Assembly: GCF_024505145.1 (NCBI RefSeq)
Contig: NZ_JANIAA010000023.1
Location: 1 to 64,000 of the forward strand
Reading direction: 5' to 3'
DNA length: 64,000 nucleotides
DNA from: Streptomyces rugosispiralis
Lineage (GTDB): Bacteria > Actinomycetota > Actinomycetes > Streptomycetales > Streptomycetaceae
The notes under the pieces were generated by a model that saw nothing but the letters and a program-made list of their open reading frames with translations, searched no databases and was not told the origin of the DNA. Shown here piece by piece: positions 17,706-27,320 of this stretch. Every line of letters starts with the position of its first letter. Positions within the stretch are counted from its first letter, which is position 1. Both the position numbers and the translations under genes were made by a program.

Positions 17706-18374
17706 ATGGGGAAGAACCACGTGACGCACCTCGTCTGGGACTGGAACGGCACGCTGCTCCACGACATCGACGCCGTGATCTCGGCGACGAACGCCTCGTT
17801 CCAGGAGATCGGGCTGCCGCCGATCACCCTCGAGCGCTATCGCGACCTGTACTGCGTCCCGGTGCCCCGCTTCTACGAGCGGCTGATGGGGCGGCTGCCC
17901 ACCGACGAGGAGTGGGTGGTCATGGACGAGACGTTCCACCGGCACTACTGGGCACTGGCCGAGACCGCCGGGCTGGCGATCGGCGCCCGGCAGCTCCTCA
18001 TCGAGTGGCAGGAGGCGGGTCTCACCCAGTCGCTGTGTTCGCTGGCCCCGCATGAGTATCTGCTCCCGCTGGTGCGGACGCATGGCATCGAGCGCCATTT
18101 CGTCCGGGTGGACGGCCGCACAGGGCAGAGCGACACCGGTAAGGCCGAGCAGATGATGCGCCATATCGCCGCGCTCGAAGGGGTGCCGCCGCAGCGGATG
18201 GTGGTGATCGGGGACGCCCTGGACGACGCGGTGGCGGCGCGGCACGTGGGGGCGCGGGCCGTGCTCTACACGGGCGGTTCGCACAGCCGGGCCAGCCTGG
18301 AGGCGGCCGGGGTGCCGGTCGTGGACACGCTCGAGGAGGCCGTACGGAAGGCCGAGCGCATGGCCGACGAGTGA
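17706..18374 (+). CDS. HAD-family hydrolase, phosphoglycolate phosphatase-like
   Basis: A 222-residue HAD hydrolase. Motif I is HLVWDWNGTLLHDID, the DxNGT variant used by some phosphatases; motif II lies near CSLAPHEY; the motif III Lys is in QSDTGKAEQM; motif IV is MVVIGDALDDAVAA. The cap is the C1 helical type (NASFQEIGLPPITLERYRDL). The substrate is unknown. The ATG at 17706 was chosen because upstream codons are non-conserved. It is probably co-transcribed with the DUF6912 gene. Confidence 0.9.
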   Translation: MGKNHVTHLVWDWNGTLLHDIDAVISATNASFQEIGLPPITLERYRDLYCVPVPRFYERLMGRLPTDEEWVVMDETFHRHYWALAETAGLAIGARQLLIEWQEAGLTQSLCSLAPHEYLLPLVRTHGIERHFVRVDGRTGQSDTGKAEQMMRHIAALEGVPPQRMVVIGDALDDAVAARHVGARAVLYTGGSHSRASLEAAGVPVVDTLEEAVRKAERMADE

Positions 18375-18704
18375 GCCGGGTGGGACCAGCGAGCCGGACG
18401 AGCCGGGTGGGACCAGTGAGCCGGGTGGGACCAGTGAGACGGGTGGGACCAGTGAGCCGGACGAGCCGGGTGCGACGAGTGAGCCGAGTGGTGTGAGCCG
18501 GGCCCCGTTCTGAGTCGTCCCGCCTCCTCGGCCGGAAGCCCGTTCAGGCGCTCACCGCGCCATATGCGCCCCTTCTCGCCCCCATACGCCCCCCATGCGG
18601 CCCCGACCCCGGGCCAAGCCCCCGGCCCCGGCCCCGGGCCAAGCCCCCGACCCCGGCCCCAGCCCCGGGGCTCAACCTCCGGGCCGCGCCCCTCCTACCA
18701 CCGG
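18375..18704. repeat. 330-bp gap filled by two minisatellites
   Basis: At 18372-18502, units of about 18 nt based on gagccgggtgggaccagt recur about six times, interrupted by a 9-nt gagccggac unit. At 18600-18690, copies of ccccgggccaagcccccg recur. The stretch separates the HAD gene from the convergent DJ-1-like gene. No ORF in it is credible. Confidence 0.8.
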
Positions 18705-19271
18705 TCACACCACCGGCGCCTTCGACCGCAGCGCCGCCAGGAACTCCCGCATCCACGCCGGATGGTCCGGCCACGCCCGCGACGAGATCAGCGTGCCGTC
18801 GACCACGACCTCCGCGTCCTGGTAGTCCGCCCCCGCCGCCTGCATGTCCGGCTCCAGCGCCGGATACGCGGTGACCCGCCGCCCGCTCAGGCCGCCCACG
18901 GCCGCCGTCAGCAGCGGGCCGTGGCAGATCTGCGCCACCGGCTTGTCCGCGTCGAAGAACGCCTTGCAGATCTTGCGCAGCTCGGGGTCGTTCCGCAGAT
19001 ACTCCGGGGCCCGGCCGCCCGGGATCACCAGGGCGAGGTACTGCCCGGGGTCCACCTCGGAAAAGGCCAGGTCGGCGGGGATCGTATAGCCCGGCTTCTC
19101 GGTGTAGGTGTCGAAGCCCTCCTCGAAGTCATGGACCACCAGGCGCAGCGTCTTGCGGCTCGGGGCCGCGATATGGACCTCGTACCCCTCCTCGCGCAGC
19201 CGCTGGTACGGGTAGAGCACCTCCAGCGATTCGGCCGCGTCGCCGGTCACCAGCAGGATCTTCGCAGCCAT
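18705..19271 (-). CDS. DJ-1/PfpI family protein
   Basis: A 188-residue flavodoxin-like protein of the DJ-1/PfpI superfamily. The nucleophile elbow is AQICHGPLLTAAVGG near residue 115, with the reactive Cys followed by His. ALVIPGGRAPEYLRND supplies the conserved Glu/Gly region. Relatives include deglycase-like and protease-like enzymes and the stress protein PfpI; the precise reaction is uncertain. The ATG at 19271 has a strong RBS (ggaggt) about 10 nt upstream, so the 32-residue upstream extension is probably not translated. Confidence 0.88.
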   Translation of the reverse strand: MAAKILLVTGDAAESLEVLYPYQRLREEGYEVHIAAPSRKTLRLVVHDFEEGFDTYTEKPGYTIPADLAFSEVDPGQYLALVIPGGRAPEYLRNDPELRKICKAFFDADKPVAQICHGPLLTAAVGGLSGRRVTAYPALEPDMQAAGADYQDAEVVVDGTLISSRAWPDHPAWMREFLAALRSKAPVV

Positions 19272-19740
19272 GCCACGCACCTCCAGGTCCACGCCTACCA
19301 CCGTGCTTACCACCGTGCGGATCACGGTGCACCAGATCACGGTGCATCCGCGCCCGCGCTTTGCCAAGAGGGCATGAGCGGCGCATCATCGGCCCGTGCG
19401 CCCCTCCCGGTCGCTGTCCATTTCGTCAAACTTCAGGGCCCGGTTTTGTACACGAACGGCTCATGACGACCCCCTGGGGAGGAGCGATAGCCTTACTGCG
19501 TGATCAGCGCGATAGTCCGTGAGGGCAACGAGGCCCTCGCTCCGCGCCCGGCGCCCCACCAGGGCCGGGCCCGAGCCGCCGCTGACCCGTGGCGCGTGGG
19601 GTCTTGGTCACTTACGGCCGAGTACACCCCGGCCATTCCCCAATCCGGCATACCGTCGTTCACGACCGGATTTTTCGCGTCGCGGCGTCATGCCACCGCC
19701 ATCGATGTCACGCAACGGCGCGCGACAGGAGCCAGAGGAC
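19272..19740. promoter_or_regulatory. 469-bp divergent region with operator-like repeats
   Basis: This separates the DJ-1-like and glutamate dehydrogenase starts. Near the DJ-1 side, taccaccgtgc occurs at 19296 and 19308, and its inverse-type partner atcacggtgca at 19321 and 19336. The four half-sites, spaced 12-15 bp, could bind a regulator. The rest is noncoding; gttttgtacacg near 19442 is the most promoter-like patch. Confidence 0.4.
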
Positions 19741-22700
19741 ATGCAGACCAAGCTGGACGAAGCCAAGGCCGAGTTGCTCGAACGGGCCGCCCGGGTCGCT
19801 GAGAACAGCCCTGCCGGGGGGCAACCGGTGCAGGGCCCAGGACCGGAGACTCTGACCGCATACCTCCAGCACTACTACCTGCACACGCCTCCCGAGGACC
19901 TCGCCGACCGTGACCCGGTTGATGTCTTCGGGGCGGCGCTCTCCCACTACCGGCTCGCCGAGGTGCGTCCGCAGGGCACGGCGAACGTCCGGGTGCACAC
20001 CCCGACCGTCGAGGAGCACGGCTGGACCTGCAGCCACTCCGTGGTCGAGGTGGTCATGGACGACATGCCGTTCCTGGTCGACTCGGTCACCAATGAGCTC
20101 ACCCGTCAGGGGCGCGGCATCCATGTCGTGATCCACCCGCAGGTGATCGTGCGCCGTGACATCACCGGCAAGCTGATCGAGCTGCTCGACATCTCCTCGG
20201 ACGGCCCGGTCAGGAACAGGAAGAAGCTCCCGCATGACGCGGTCGTGGAGTCCTGGATCCATGTCGAGACCGACCGCGAGACCGACCGCGGCGATCTGAA
20301 GCAGATCACCGCCGATCTGCTGCGCGTCCTGTCCGATGTCCGCGAGGCCGTCGAGGACTGGGAGAAGATGCGCGACTCCGCGCTGCGCATCGCCGAGGGC
20401 CTGCCGGACGAGCCGAAGGCCGCCGAGGTCCGCGAGGAGGAGGTGGAGGAGGCCCGTGAGCTGCTGCGCTGGCTCGCGGATGACCACTTCACCTTCATCG
20501 GCTTCCGCGAGTACGAGCTGACGCAGGTCCCCACCGAGGCCGGTGGCGAGGAGGACGCGCTGACCGCGGTGCCCGGCACCGGCCTCGGCATCCTCCGCTC
20601 CGACCCGCAGCACAAGGACGCCGACGAGAGCGCCCACGCGGGCCCCGGCACCCCGGTGTCCCAGGCCTTCAACCGGCTTCCGGCCGACGCCCGCGCCAAG
20701 GCGCGCGAGCGCAAGCTGCTGGTGCTGACCAAGGCGAACAGCCGCGCGACCGTCCACCGCCCGTCGTACCTCGACTACATCGGCGTGAAGAAGTTCGATG
20801 CCGAGGGCAATGTGATCGGCGAGCGCCGCTTCCTGGGGCTGTTCTCGTCCGCCGCGTACACCGAGTCGGTGCGCCGGGTGCCGGTGATCCGCCGCAAGGT
20901 CGACGAGGTGCTCGAGGGCGCGGGCTTCGCGGCCAACAGCCACGACGGCCGGGACCTGCTGCAGATCCTGGAGACCTACCCGCGCGACGAGCTGTTCCAG
21001 ACCCCGGTCGACCAGCTCCGCTCGATCGCCACCAGCGTGCTCTACCTCCAGGAGCGCCGCCGGCTGCGGATGTTCCTGCGCCAGGACGAGTACGGGCGCT
21101 ACTACTCCGCGCTGGTCTACCTTCCGCGTGATCGTTTCACCACCGATGTGCGGCTGCGGCTGACCGACATCCTGCTGGAGGAGCTGAGCGGCCGCCCGCC
21201 GGTCGACTTCACCGCCCTGCACACCGAATCGGTGCTCTCGCGGCTGCACTTCGTGGTCCGCGTCCAGCCCGGCACCGAGCTGCCCGACCTCACCGACTCC
21301 GATGTGGAGCGGATCGAGGGCCGGCTGATCGAGGCCGCCCGCTCCTGGGCCGACGGCTTCACCGACGCGCTGGTCTCCGAGGTCGGCGAGGAGCGCGCCG
21401 CCGAGCTGCTCCGCCGCTACCAGCACGCCTTCCCCGAGGGCTACAAGGCGGACCACACCCCGCGCGGCGCCGTCGCCGACCTCCAGCACCTGGAGCGGCT
21501 GAAGGACGGCGGGAAGGACTTCGCGCTCAGCCTCTACGAGCCGGTGGGCGCGGCCCACGCCGAGCGCCGCTTCAAGATCTACCGGGCCGGGGCCCAGATC
21601 TCGCTGTCCGCGGTGCTCCCGGTGCTCAACACCCTCGGCGTCGAGGTGGTGGACGAGCGCCCGTACGAGCTGCGCTGCTCGGACAAGACCACCGCCTGGA
21701 TCTACGACTTCGGGCTGCGGCTGCCGCTGCGCGAGGGCGAGGCCCTGGCCGACGACGCCCGTGAGCGGTTCCAGAACGCGTTCGCCGCGGTGTGGACCGG
21801 CCAGGCCGAGAGCGACGACTTCAACCAGCTGGTGCTGGGCGCGGGTCTCGACTGGCGGCAGGCGATGGTGCTGCGGGCCTACGCCAAGTACCTGCGGCAG
21901 GCCGGGTCCACCTTCAGCCAGTCGTACATGGAGGACACCCTCCGTAACAATGTGCACACCACCCGGCTGCTGGTCTCGCTCTTCGAGGCGCGGATGTCGC
22001 CGGAGCGGCAGCGGGCGGGCCTGGAGCTGACCGACGCCCTGCTGGAGGAGCTGGACGCGGCGCTGGACCAGGTGGCCTCGCTGGACGAGGACCGCATCCT
22101 GCGCTCCTTCCTCACCTTGATCAAGGCCACCCTGCGGACCAATCACTTCCAGAGCGCCAGCGATGGAAGCGGTAGGAGGGGCCAGAGCGCCAGCGATGGA
22201 AGCGACAAGAGGGGCCAGAAGGACGCCCACGACAGGCCGCACGACTACCTGTCGATCAAGCTGGACCCGCAGGCGGTGCCGGATCTGCCCGCGCCCCGCC
22301 CGGCGTACGAGATCTGGGTCTACTCGCCGCGGGTCGAGGGTGTGCATCTGCGGTTCGGCAAGGTCGCGCGCGGCGGTCTGCGCTGGTCCGACCGGCGTGA
22401 GGACTTCCGGACCGAGATCCTCGGCCTGGTCAAGGCGCAGATGGTGAAGAACACGGTCATCGTGCCGGTGGGCGCCAAGGGCGGCTTCGTCGGCAAGCGG
22501 CTGCCGGACCCGTCCGTGGACCGCGACGCCTGGATGGCCGAGGGCATCGCCTGCTACAAGACCTTCATCTCCGGTCTGCTCGACATCACCGACAACCTGG
22601 TCGCCGGGCAGGTCGAGCCGCCGAAGGACGTGGTCCGCCACGACGGGGACGACACCTATCTCGTCGTCGCCGCCGACAAGGGCACCGCGACCTTCTCCGA

Positions 22701-24780
22701 CATCGCCAACGACGTGGCGCAGGCGTACGGCTTCTGGCTCGGGGACGCCTTCGCCTCCGGCGGCTCCGCCGGATACGACCACAAGGGCATGGGCATCACC
22801 GCCCGCGGCGCCTGGGAGTCGGTCAAGCGCCACTTCCGGGAGCTGGGCCATGACACCCAGAACGAGGACTTCACGGTCGTGGGCGTCGGCGACATGTCGG
22901 GTGACGTGTTCGGCAACGGGATGCTGCTGAGCGAGCACATCCGGCTGATCGCCGCCTTCGACCACCGGCACATCTTCCTGGACCCGAACCCGGACGCGGC
23001 CACCTCCTACGCCGAGCGCCGCCGCCTGTTCGAGCTGCCGCGCTCCTCGTGGGAGGACTACAACGCCGAGCTGCTGTCGGCGGGCGGCGGCATCCACCCC
23101 CGTACGGCCAAGGCCATCCCGATCACCCCGCAGGTGCGGGCCGCGCTCGGGATCGAGAAGCGGGTCGCCAAGATGACCCCGGCCGATCTGATGAAGACGA
23201 TCCTCAAGGCCCCGGTGGACCTGCTGTGGAACGGCGGCATCGGCACCTACGTCAAGGCGTCCACCGAGTCGCACGGCGATGTGGGCGACAAGGCCAATGA
23301 CGCGATCCGGGTGGACGGCCAGGATCTGCGGGTCAAGGTCGTCGGCGAGGGCGGCAACCTGGGCCTGACCCAGCTCGGCCGGATCGAGTTCGCCTCCAAC
23401 GGCGGCCGGATCAACACCGACGCGATCGACAACAGCGCCGGTGTGGACACCTCCGACCACGAGGTGAACATCAAGATCCTGCTCAACGCCCTGGTCACCG
23501 AGGGCGACCTCACCCTCAAGCAGCGCAACAAGCTGCTCGCCGAGATGACCGACGAGGTCGGCGCGCTGGTGCTGCGCAACAACTACGCGCAGAACGTGGC
23601 GCTGGCCAACTCCGTCGTCCAGTCCTCCAGCCTGCTCCACGCCCACCAGCGGCTGATGCGCCGCCTGGGGCGCGAGGGGCGGCTGGACCGGGCACTGGAG
23701 TTCCTGCCCACCGACCGCCAGATCCGCGAGCGGCTCTCCGCCGGGCGCGGTCTGACCCAGCCCGAGCTGGCCGTGCTGCTGGCCTACGTCAAGATCACGG
23801 TGGCCGATGAGCTGATCACCACCGGGCTGCCCGACGACCCGTACCTCCAGCGGCTGCTGCACGCGTACTTCCCGCAGGCGCTGCGGCAGAAGTTCCCCGA
23901 GTACATCGACGGCCACGCCCTGCGGCGCGAGATCATCACCACGGTGCTGGTCAACGACACCGTCAACAGCGCCGGGTCGACCTTCCTGCACCGGATGCGG
24001 GAGGAGACCGGGGCCTCCACCGAGGAGGTCGTGCGCGCCCAGACCGCGGCCCGCGCGATCTTCGAGCTGAACCAGGTGTGGGACGAGGTCGAGGCGCTGG
24101 ACACGGTCGTCGACGCCGACATCCAGACCCGGATGCGGCTGCACTCGCGGCGGCTGGTCGAGCGCGGCACCCGCTGGCTGCTGAACAACCGGCCGCAGCC
24201 GCTCGCGCTGGCCGAGACGATCGACTTCTTCAGCGAGCGGGTCGGCACGGTCCGGGCGCAGCTGCCCAAGCTGCTGCGCGGCTCCGACATCGAGTGGTAC
24301 CAGCGGATCTACGACGACCTGACCGGGGCGCACGTCCCGGAGGACCTGGCCACCCGGGTGGCGGGCTTCTCCTCGGCCTTCCCGACGCTGGACATCGTGG
24401 CCATCGCGGACCGCACCGGCAAGGACCCGCTGGCGGTCGCCGAGGTCCACTACGACCTGGCCGACCGGCTGCGGATCAGCCAGCTGATGGACCGCATCAT
24501 CGAACTGCCGCGCGCGGACCGGTGGCAGTCCATGGCCCGGGTCTCCATCCGTGAGGACCTGTACGCGGCCCAGGCCGCCCTGACCTCCGATGTGCTGTCG
24601 GTGGGCAACGGCGGCTCCACGCCCGAGCAGCGCTTCAAGGCGTGGGAGGAGAAGAACGCCGCGATCCTGCAGCGGGCCCGCACCACCCTCGATGAGATCC
24701 AGGCGTCGGAGACCTTCGACCTGGCCAACCTGTCGGTCGCGATGCGGACGATGCGGACGCTGCTGCGCACCCACAGCTGA
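19741..24780 (+). CDS. NAD-specific glutamate dehydrogenase, large type
   Basis: A 1679-residue enzyme of the roughly 180-kDa GDH class first described in Streptomyces. It oxidatively deaminates glutamate to 2-oxoglutarate with NAD+. The long N-terminal regulatory part has ACT-like segments (DDMPFLVDSVTNELTRQGRG, DDHFTFIGFREYEL). The catalytic part is near residues 830-1300, with RGGLRWSDRREDFRTEILGL, KGGFVGKRLPDPS and VGVGDMSGDVFGNGMLLSE. The ATG at 19741 follows agaggac. A tandem 11-residue repeat (22149-22214) is inserted just before the catalytic domain. The 3' end has a terminator hairpin. Confidence 0.95.
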   Translation: MQTKLDEAKAELLERAARVAENSPAGGQPVQGPGPETLTAYLQHYYLHTPPEDLADRDPVDVFGAALSHYRLAEVRPQGTANVRVHTPTVEEHGWTCSHSVVEVVMDDMPFLVDSVTNELTRQGRGIHVVIHPQVIVRRDITGKLIELLDISSDGPVRNRKKLPHDAVVESWIHVETDRETDRGDLKQITADLLRVLSDVREAVEDWEKMRDSALRIAEGLPDEPKAAEVREEEVEEARELLRWLADDHFTFIGFREYELTQVPTEAGGEEDALTAVPGTGLGILRSDPQHKDADESAHAGPGTPVSQAFNRLPADARAKARERKLLVLTKANSRATVHRPSYLDYIGVKKFDAEGNVIGERRFLGLFSSAAYTESVRRVPVIRRKVDEVLEGAGFAANSHDGRDLLQILETYPRDELFQTPVDQLRSIATSVLYLQERRRLRMFLRQDEYGRYYSALVYLPRDRFTTDVRLRLTDILLEELSGRPPVDFTALHTESVLSRLHFVVRVQPGTELPDLTDSDVERIEGRLIEAARSWADGFTDALVSEVGEERAAELLRRYQHAFPEGYKADHTPRGAVADLQHLERLKDGGKDFALSLYEPVGAAHAERRFKIYRAGAQISLSAVLPVLNTLGVEVVDERPYELRCSDKTTAWIYDFGLRLPLREGEALADDARERFQNAFAAVWTGQAESDDFNQLVLGAGLDWRQAMVLRAYAKYLRQAGSTFSQSYMEDTLRNNVHTTRLLVSLFEARMSPERQRAGLELTDALLEELDAALDQVASLDEDRILRSFLTLIKATLRTNHFQSASDGSGRRGQSASDGSDKRGQKDAHDRPHDYLSIKLDPQAVPDLPAPRPAYEIWVYSPRVEGVHLRFGKVARGGLRWSDRREDFRTEILGLVKAQMVKNTVIVPVGAKGGFVGKRLPDPSVDRDAWMAEGIACYKTFISGLLDITDNLVAGQVEPPKDVVRHDGDDTYLVVAADKGTATFSDIANDVAQAYGFWLGDAFASGGSAGYDHKGMGITARGAWESVKRHFRELGHDTQNEDFTVVGVGDMSGDVFGNGMLLSEHIRLIAAFDHRHIFLDPNPDAATSYAERRRLFELPRSSWEDYNAELLSAGGGIHPRTAKAIPITPQVRAALGIEKRVAKMTPADLMKTILKAPVDLLWNGGIGTYVKASTESHGDVGDKANDAIRVDGQDLRVKVVGEGGNLGLTQLGRIEFASNGGRINTDAIDNSAGVDTSDHEVNIKILLNALVTEGDLTLKQRNKLLAEMTDEVGALVLRNNYAQNVALANSVVQSSSLLHAHQRLMRRLGREGRLDRALEFLPTDRQIRERLSAGRGLTQPELAVLLAYVKITVADELITTGLPDDPYLQRLLHAYFPQALRQKFPEYIDGHALRREIITTVLVNDTVNSAGSTFLHRMREETGASTEEVVRAQTAARAIFELNQVWDEVEALDTVVDADIQTRMRLHSRRLVERGTRWLLNNRPQPLALAETIDFFSERVGTVRAQLPKLLRGSDIEWYQRIYDDLTGAHVPEDLATRVAGFSSAFPTLDIVAIADRTGKDPLAVAEVHYDLADRLRISQLMDRIIELPRADRWQSMARVSIREDLYAAQAALTSDVLSVGNGGSTPEQRFKAWEEKNAAILQRARTTLDEIQASETFDLANLSVAMRTMRTLLRTHS
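22149..22214 (+). repeat. Two 33-nt tandem repeats within glutamate dehydrogenase
   Basis: Units 22149-22181 and 22182-22214 encode QSASDGSGRRG and QSASDGSDKRG, a polar linker between the regulatory and catalytic parts. The unit length preserves the frame. Confidence 0.85.
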
Positions 24781-24803
24781 CGCCATCCGCGTACGGCTCA
24801 ACG

Positions 24804-24839
24804 CGCCCCCGGTGGACTTCATGTCCGCTGGGGGCGTTT
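24804..24839 (+). terminator. Terminator after glutamate dehydrogenase
   Basis: cgccccc (24804-24810) pairs with gggggcg (24830-24836), followed by ttt, 24 bp after the stop codon. Confidence 0.65.
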
Positions 24840-24957
24840 GTCACCCGCTTGGCCGCCCCTCCGTCGACCGGGCGGGCGTATCGGGACGAACCCACCTAGC
24901 GTGGGTGGTCAGTGAGTGCTTCGCGCCTCGAACCGCCACCGCGTCCCGAGGAGCCTT

Positions 24958-27267
24958 ATGCCCCGCTTCACCATCGTCATCGCCGCCTATCGCGTCCAGG
25001 GCTATCTGAGCGCCTGCCTGGACTCCGTGCTGACGCAGTCGTACACCGATCTCGAGGTGGTCGCCGTGGACGACCGCTCACCGGACCACTGCGGCGCGAT
25101 CATCGACGCGTACGCGGCGCGCGACAGCCGGGTCGTGCCCGTGCACCAGCGGGTCAACTCCGGCCCCGGCCGGGCCCGTAACGCCGGGGTGGAGCGGGCG
25201 AGCGGGGACTATCTGCTCTTCCTGGACGGCGATGACACCCTCGCCCCGGGCACCCTCCAGGGCCTCGCCGACCGGCTCGCGCTCACCCACGACCCGGAGA
25301 TCCTCTACTTCAACCACGTCCGCACCTACTGGTCGGAGCGCCGGGCCCCCAGCCTCTTCGGGGAACTGCTGGCCTCGGCGGGCACCGACGTCTTCTCCGC
25401 CGTCGAACGCCCGGAATTCCTGCGGCTCTTCGCGATGTCGTCCAACCGCGTCTACCACCGGGATTTCTACATCCGGCACGGCTTCGCGTTCAGCGAGGGC
25501 ATCTACGAGGACGCCCTGCTCTCGTACAAGACGATGCTCACCGCGCGGCGAATAGCCTGTGTGGACCTGGTGGGCCTGGAATACCGGCAGCGGCGGGTCG
25601 GGGCCAGTACGGGAAGCCCCGGCGAGAAACACTTCGTCATCTTCCAGCAGTACGCCCGGCTCTTCGACTTCCTCGACGACCGGCCGCAGCTGAATCCGCT
25701 GCGCCCGCTGCTCTTCGAGCGGGCCGTATCGCATTTCCTGTTCTGTCTGGACCGCACGTCCCGGGTGGCGTCGGCGGACCGGCCGCGCTTCTTCGCACGG
25801 GCCGCCGAGTGGTACCGCGCCCATCTCCCGGCCGGGTTCACCCCGCCGGTCGAGGGCCGTTGGCGTTTCGAGGCGCTGTCGTCCGGCTCGTTCCTCCGCT
25901 ACCGGGAGCACGAACTGGCCGTACGGGCCGCCGCCGGGGCCCGCAAGCTGCGCCGGACCGTCCGGCCGCCGCTGGCGGCGCGTGCCAAGCGGGGCCTGTA
26001 CCGGCTGCACCGGCAGCGGCCCGTCGACCCCCACCTGGCCGTCTACTCCGCGTACTGGGGCCGTGGGGTGCTGTGCAATCCGGGCGCGATCTACCACAAG
26101 GCGCGGGAACTGGCGCCGGAGGTCCACGGGGTGTGGGCGGTCAGGAAGTCGGAGATCGAGAACCTTCCGGAGGGCGTCGACTACGTCGTCACCGGCACCC
26201 GCGACTTCTATCGCACGGTGGCCCGCGCGAAATACCTCATCAACAATGTCAACTTCCCCAATGAGGTGGTGAAGCGGCCGGGCACGGTGCATCTGCAGAC
26301 CTTCCACGGCACCCCGCTCAAATGCATGGGCCTGGATCAGCAGCGCTATCCCGCCGCCGCGGGCGGGATGAGCTTCGGCAATCTGCTCAAGCGCATCGAC
26401 CGCTGGGACTTCGCCCTCTCCGCCAATCCGCACTCCAGCCAGATCTGGGAGCGGGTCTACCCCGCCGCGTACCGGCTGCTGGAATACGGATATCCGCGCA
26501 ATGACGTCTTCTTCACCGCGACGGAGGAGGACATCCGGCGGATCCGTGAGGAGTTGGGCATCCCGGCCGGGAACACCGCCCTCCTCTACGCGCCCACCCT
26601 CCGCGACTACCAGAAGGGGTTCACCCCCCGGCTGGACCTGGAGCGGCTCAGCCGCGAACTCGGCCCGGAGACCACGCTGCTGGTGCGGGCCCACTACTCC
26701 TACCGGCCGGATGACGATCTGGCCCGGCTCCAGGAGGCCGGGCTGGTGATCGACGTCTCGCGTCACCGGTCGGTGGAGGAGCTGTGCCTGGCGGCCGACG
26801 CGCTGATCACCGACTACTCGTCGATGATGTTCGACTACGCCGTGCTGGACCGGCCCGTCGTGATCTACGCCGACGACTGGGACGTCTACCGCTCCTCCCG
26901 CGGCGTCTACTTCGACCTGCTGTCGGGGTCCCCCGGCGAGACCCCGGGGGCCGTCGCCCGCACCGAGCGGGAGCTGGCCGAGGTCTTCCGCGAGGGCCGC
27001 TGGCGCGACGCGGACGCGACCGCGCTGCGCACCGCCTTCCGGGCCCGCTTCTGCCGGTTCGACGACGGCCACGCGGCCGAGCGGGTGGTGCGGGCCCTGA
27101 TGCTGGGCCAGGACCTCGCGCTCCCGCTCGCCCCCACGCCACAGCCGCAGCCGCGGCCCCTGGCGGACTGCGCGGACAGCGCGGACTGCGCGGACAGCGC
27201 GGGCAGCGTGGACAGCGCGGGCAGCGCCCCGGCGGGGCCGCGCGGCGGCGTTCTCACCGCCGAGTGA
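24958..27267 (+). CDS. Bifunctional GT2 glycosyltransferase / CDP-glycerol-type phosphotransferase
   Basis: A 769-residue fusion. Residues 1-220 are a GT-A (GT2) domain: FTIVIAAYRVQGYLSACLDS, VVAVDDRSPDHCG and LLFLDGDDTLAPG with the metal-binding acidic cluster. Residues about 360-720 are a TagB/TagF-type phosphotransferase domain: LQTFHGTPLKCMGLDQQRYP, LEYGYPRNDVFF, LLYAPTLRDYQKGF and LITDYSSMMFDYAVLDRPVV. Such enzymes add sugar and polyol-phosphate to wall glycopolymers. The ATG at 24958 follows cgaggag. The C-terminal tail is an Ala/Asp/Ser repeat encoded by an 18-nt minisatellite. It shares its architecture with the gene at 44688-47114. Confidence 0.88.
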   Translation: MPRFTIVIAAYRVQGYLSACLDSVLTQSYTDLEVVAVDDRSPDHCGAIIDAYAARDSRVVPVHQRVNSGPGRARNAGVERASGDYLLFLDGDDTLAPGTLQGLADRLALTHDPEILYFNHVRTYWSERRAPSLFGELLASAGTDVFSAVERPEFLRLFAMSSNRVYHRDFYIRHGFAFSEGIYEDALLSYKTMLTARRIACVDLVGLEYRQRRVGASTGSPGEKHFVIFQQYARLFDFLDDRPQLNPLRPLLFERAVSHFLFCLDRTSRVASADRPRFFARAAEWYRAHLPAGFTPPVEGRWRFEALSSGSFLRYREHELAVRAAAGARKLRRTVRPPLAARAKRGLYRLHRQRPVDPHLAVYSAYWGRGVLCNPGAIYHKARELAPEVHGVWAVRKSEIENLPEGVDYVVTGTRDFYRTVARAKYLINNVNFPNEVVKRPGTVHLQTFHGTPLKCMGLDQQRYPAAAGGMSFGNLLKRIDRWDFALSANPHSSQIWERVYPAAYRLLEYGYPRNDVFFTATEEDIRRIREELGIPAGNTALLYAPTLRDYQKGFTPRLDLERLSRELGPETTLLVRAHYSYRPDDDLARLQEAGLVIDVSRHRSVEELCLAADALITDYSSMMFDYAVLDRPVVIYADDWDVYRSSRGVYFDLLSGSPGETPGAVARTERELAEVFREGRWRDADATALRTAFRARFCRFDDGHAAERVVRALMLGQDLALPLAPTPQPQPRPLADCADSADCADSAGSVDSAGSAPAGPRGGVLTAE
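27163..27225 (+). repeat. 18-nt tandem repeats at the 3' end of the GT gene
   Basis: Two identical units (27163-27180, 27181-27198), one variant (27199-27216) and a half unit encode an ADCADS/AGSVDS tail. Confidence 0.8.
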
Positions 27268-27320
27268 CCCCGCCCCCGCCCCCGACCCACCCGTCGAGAG
27301 CCCGGAGTCAGGAGGCCGTC

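Noticed and set aside
19708..24822. Open frame of 1704 codons antisense to glutamate dehydrogenase
   Set aside because: It mirrors the third-position GC bias of the real gene, has no recognisable domain, and is rich in Arg, Gly, Leu and Val as expected of an antisense frame.
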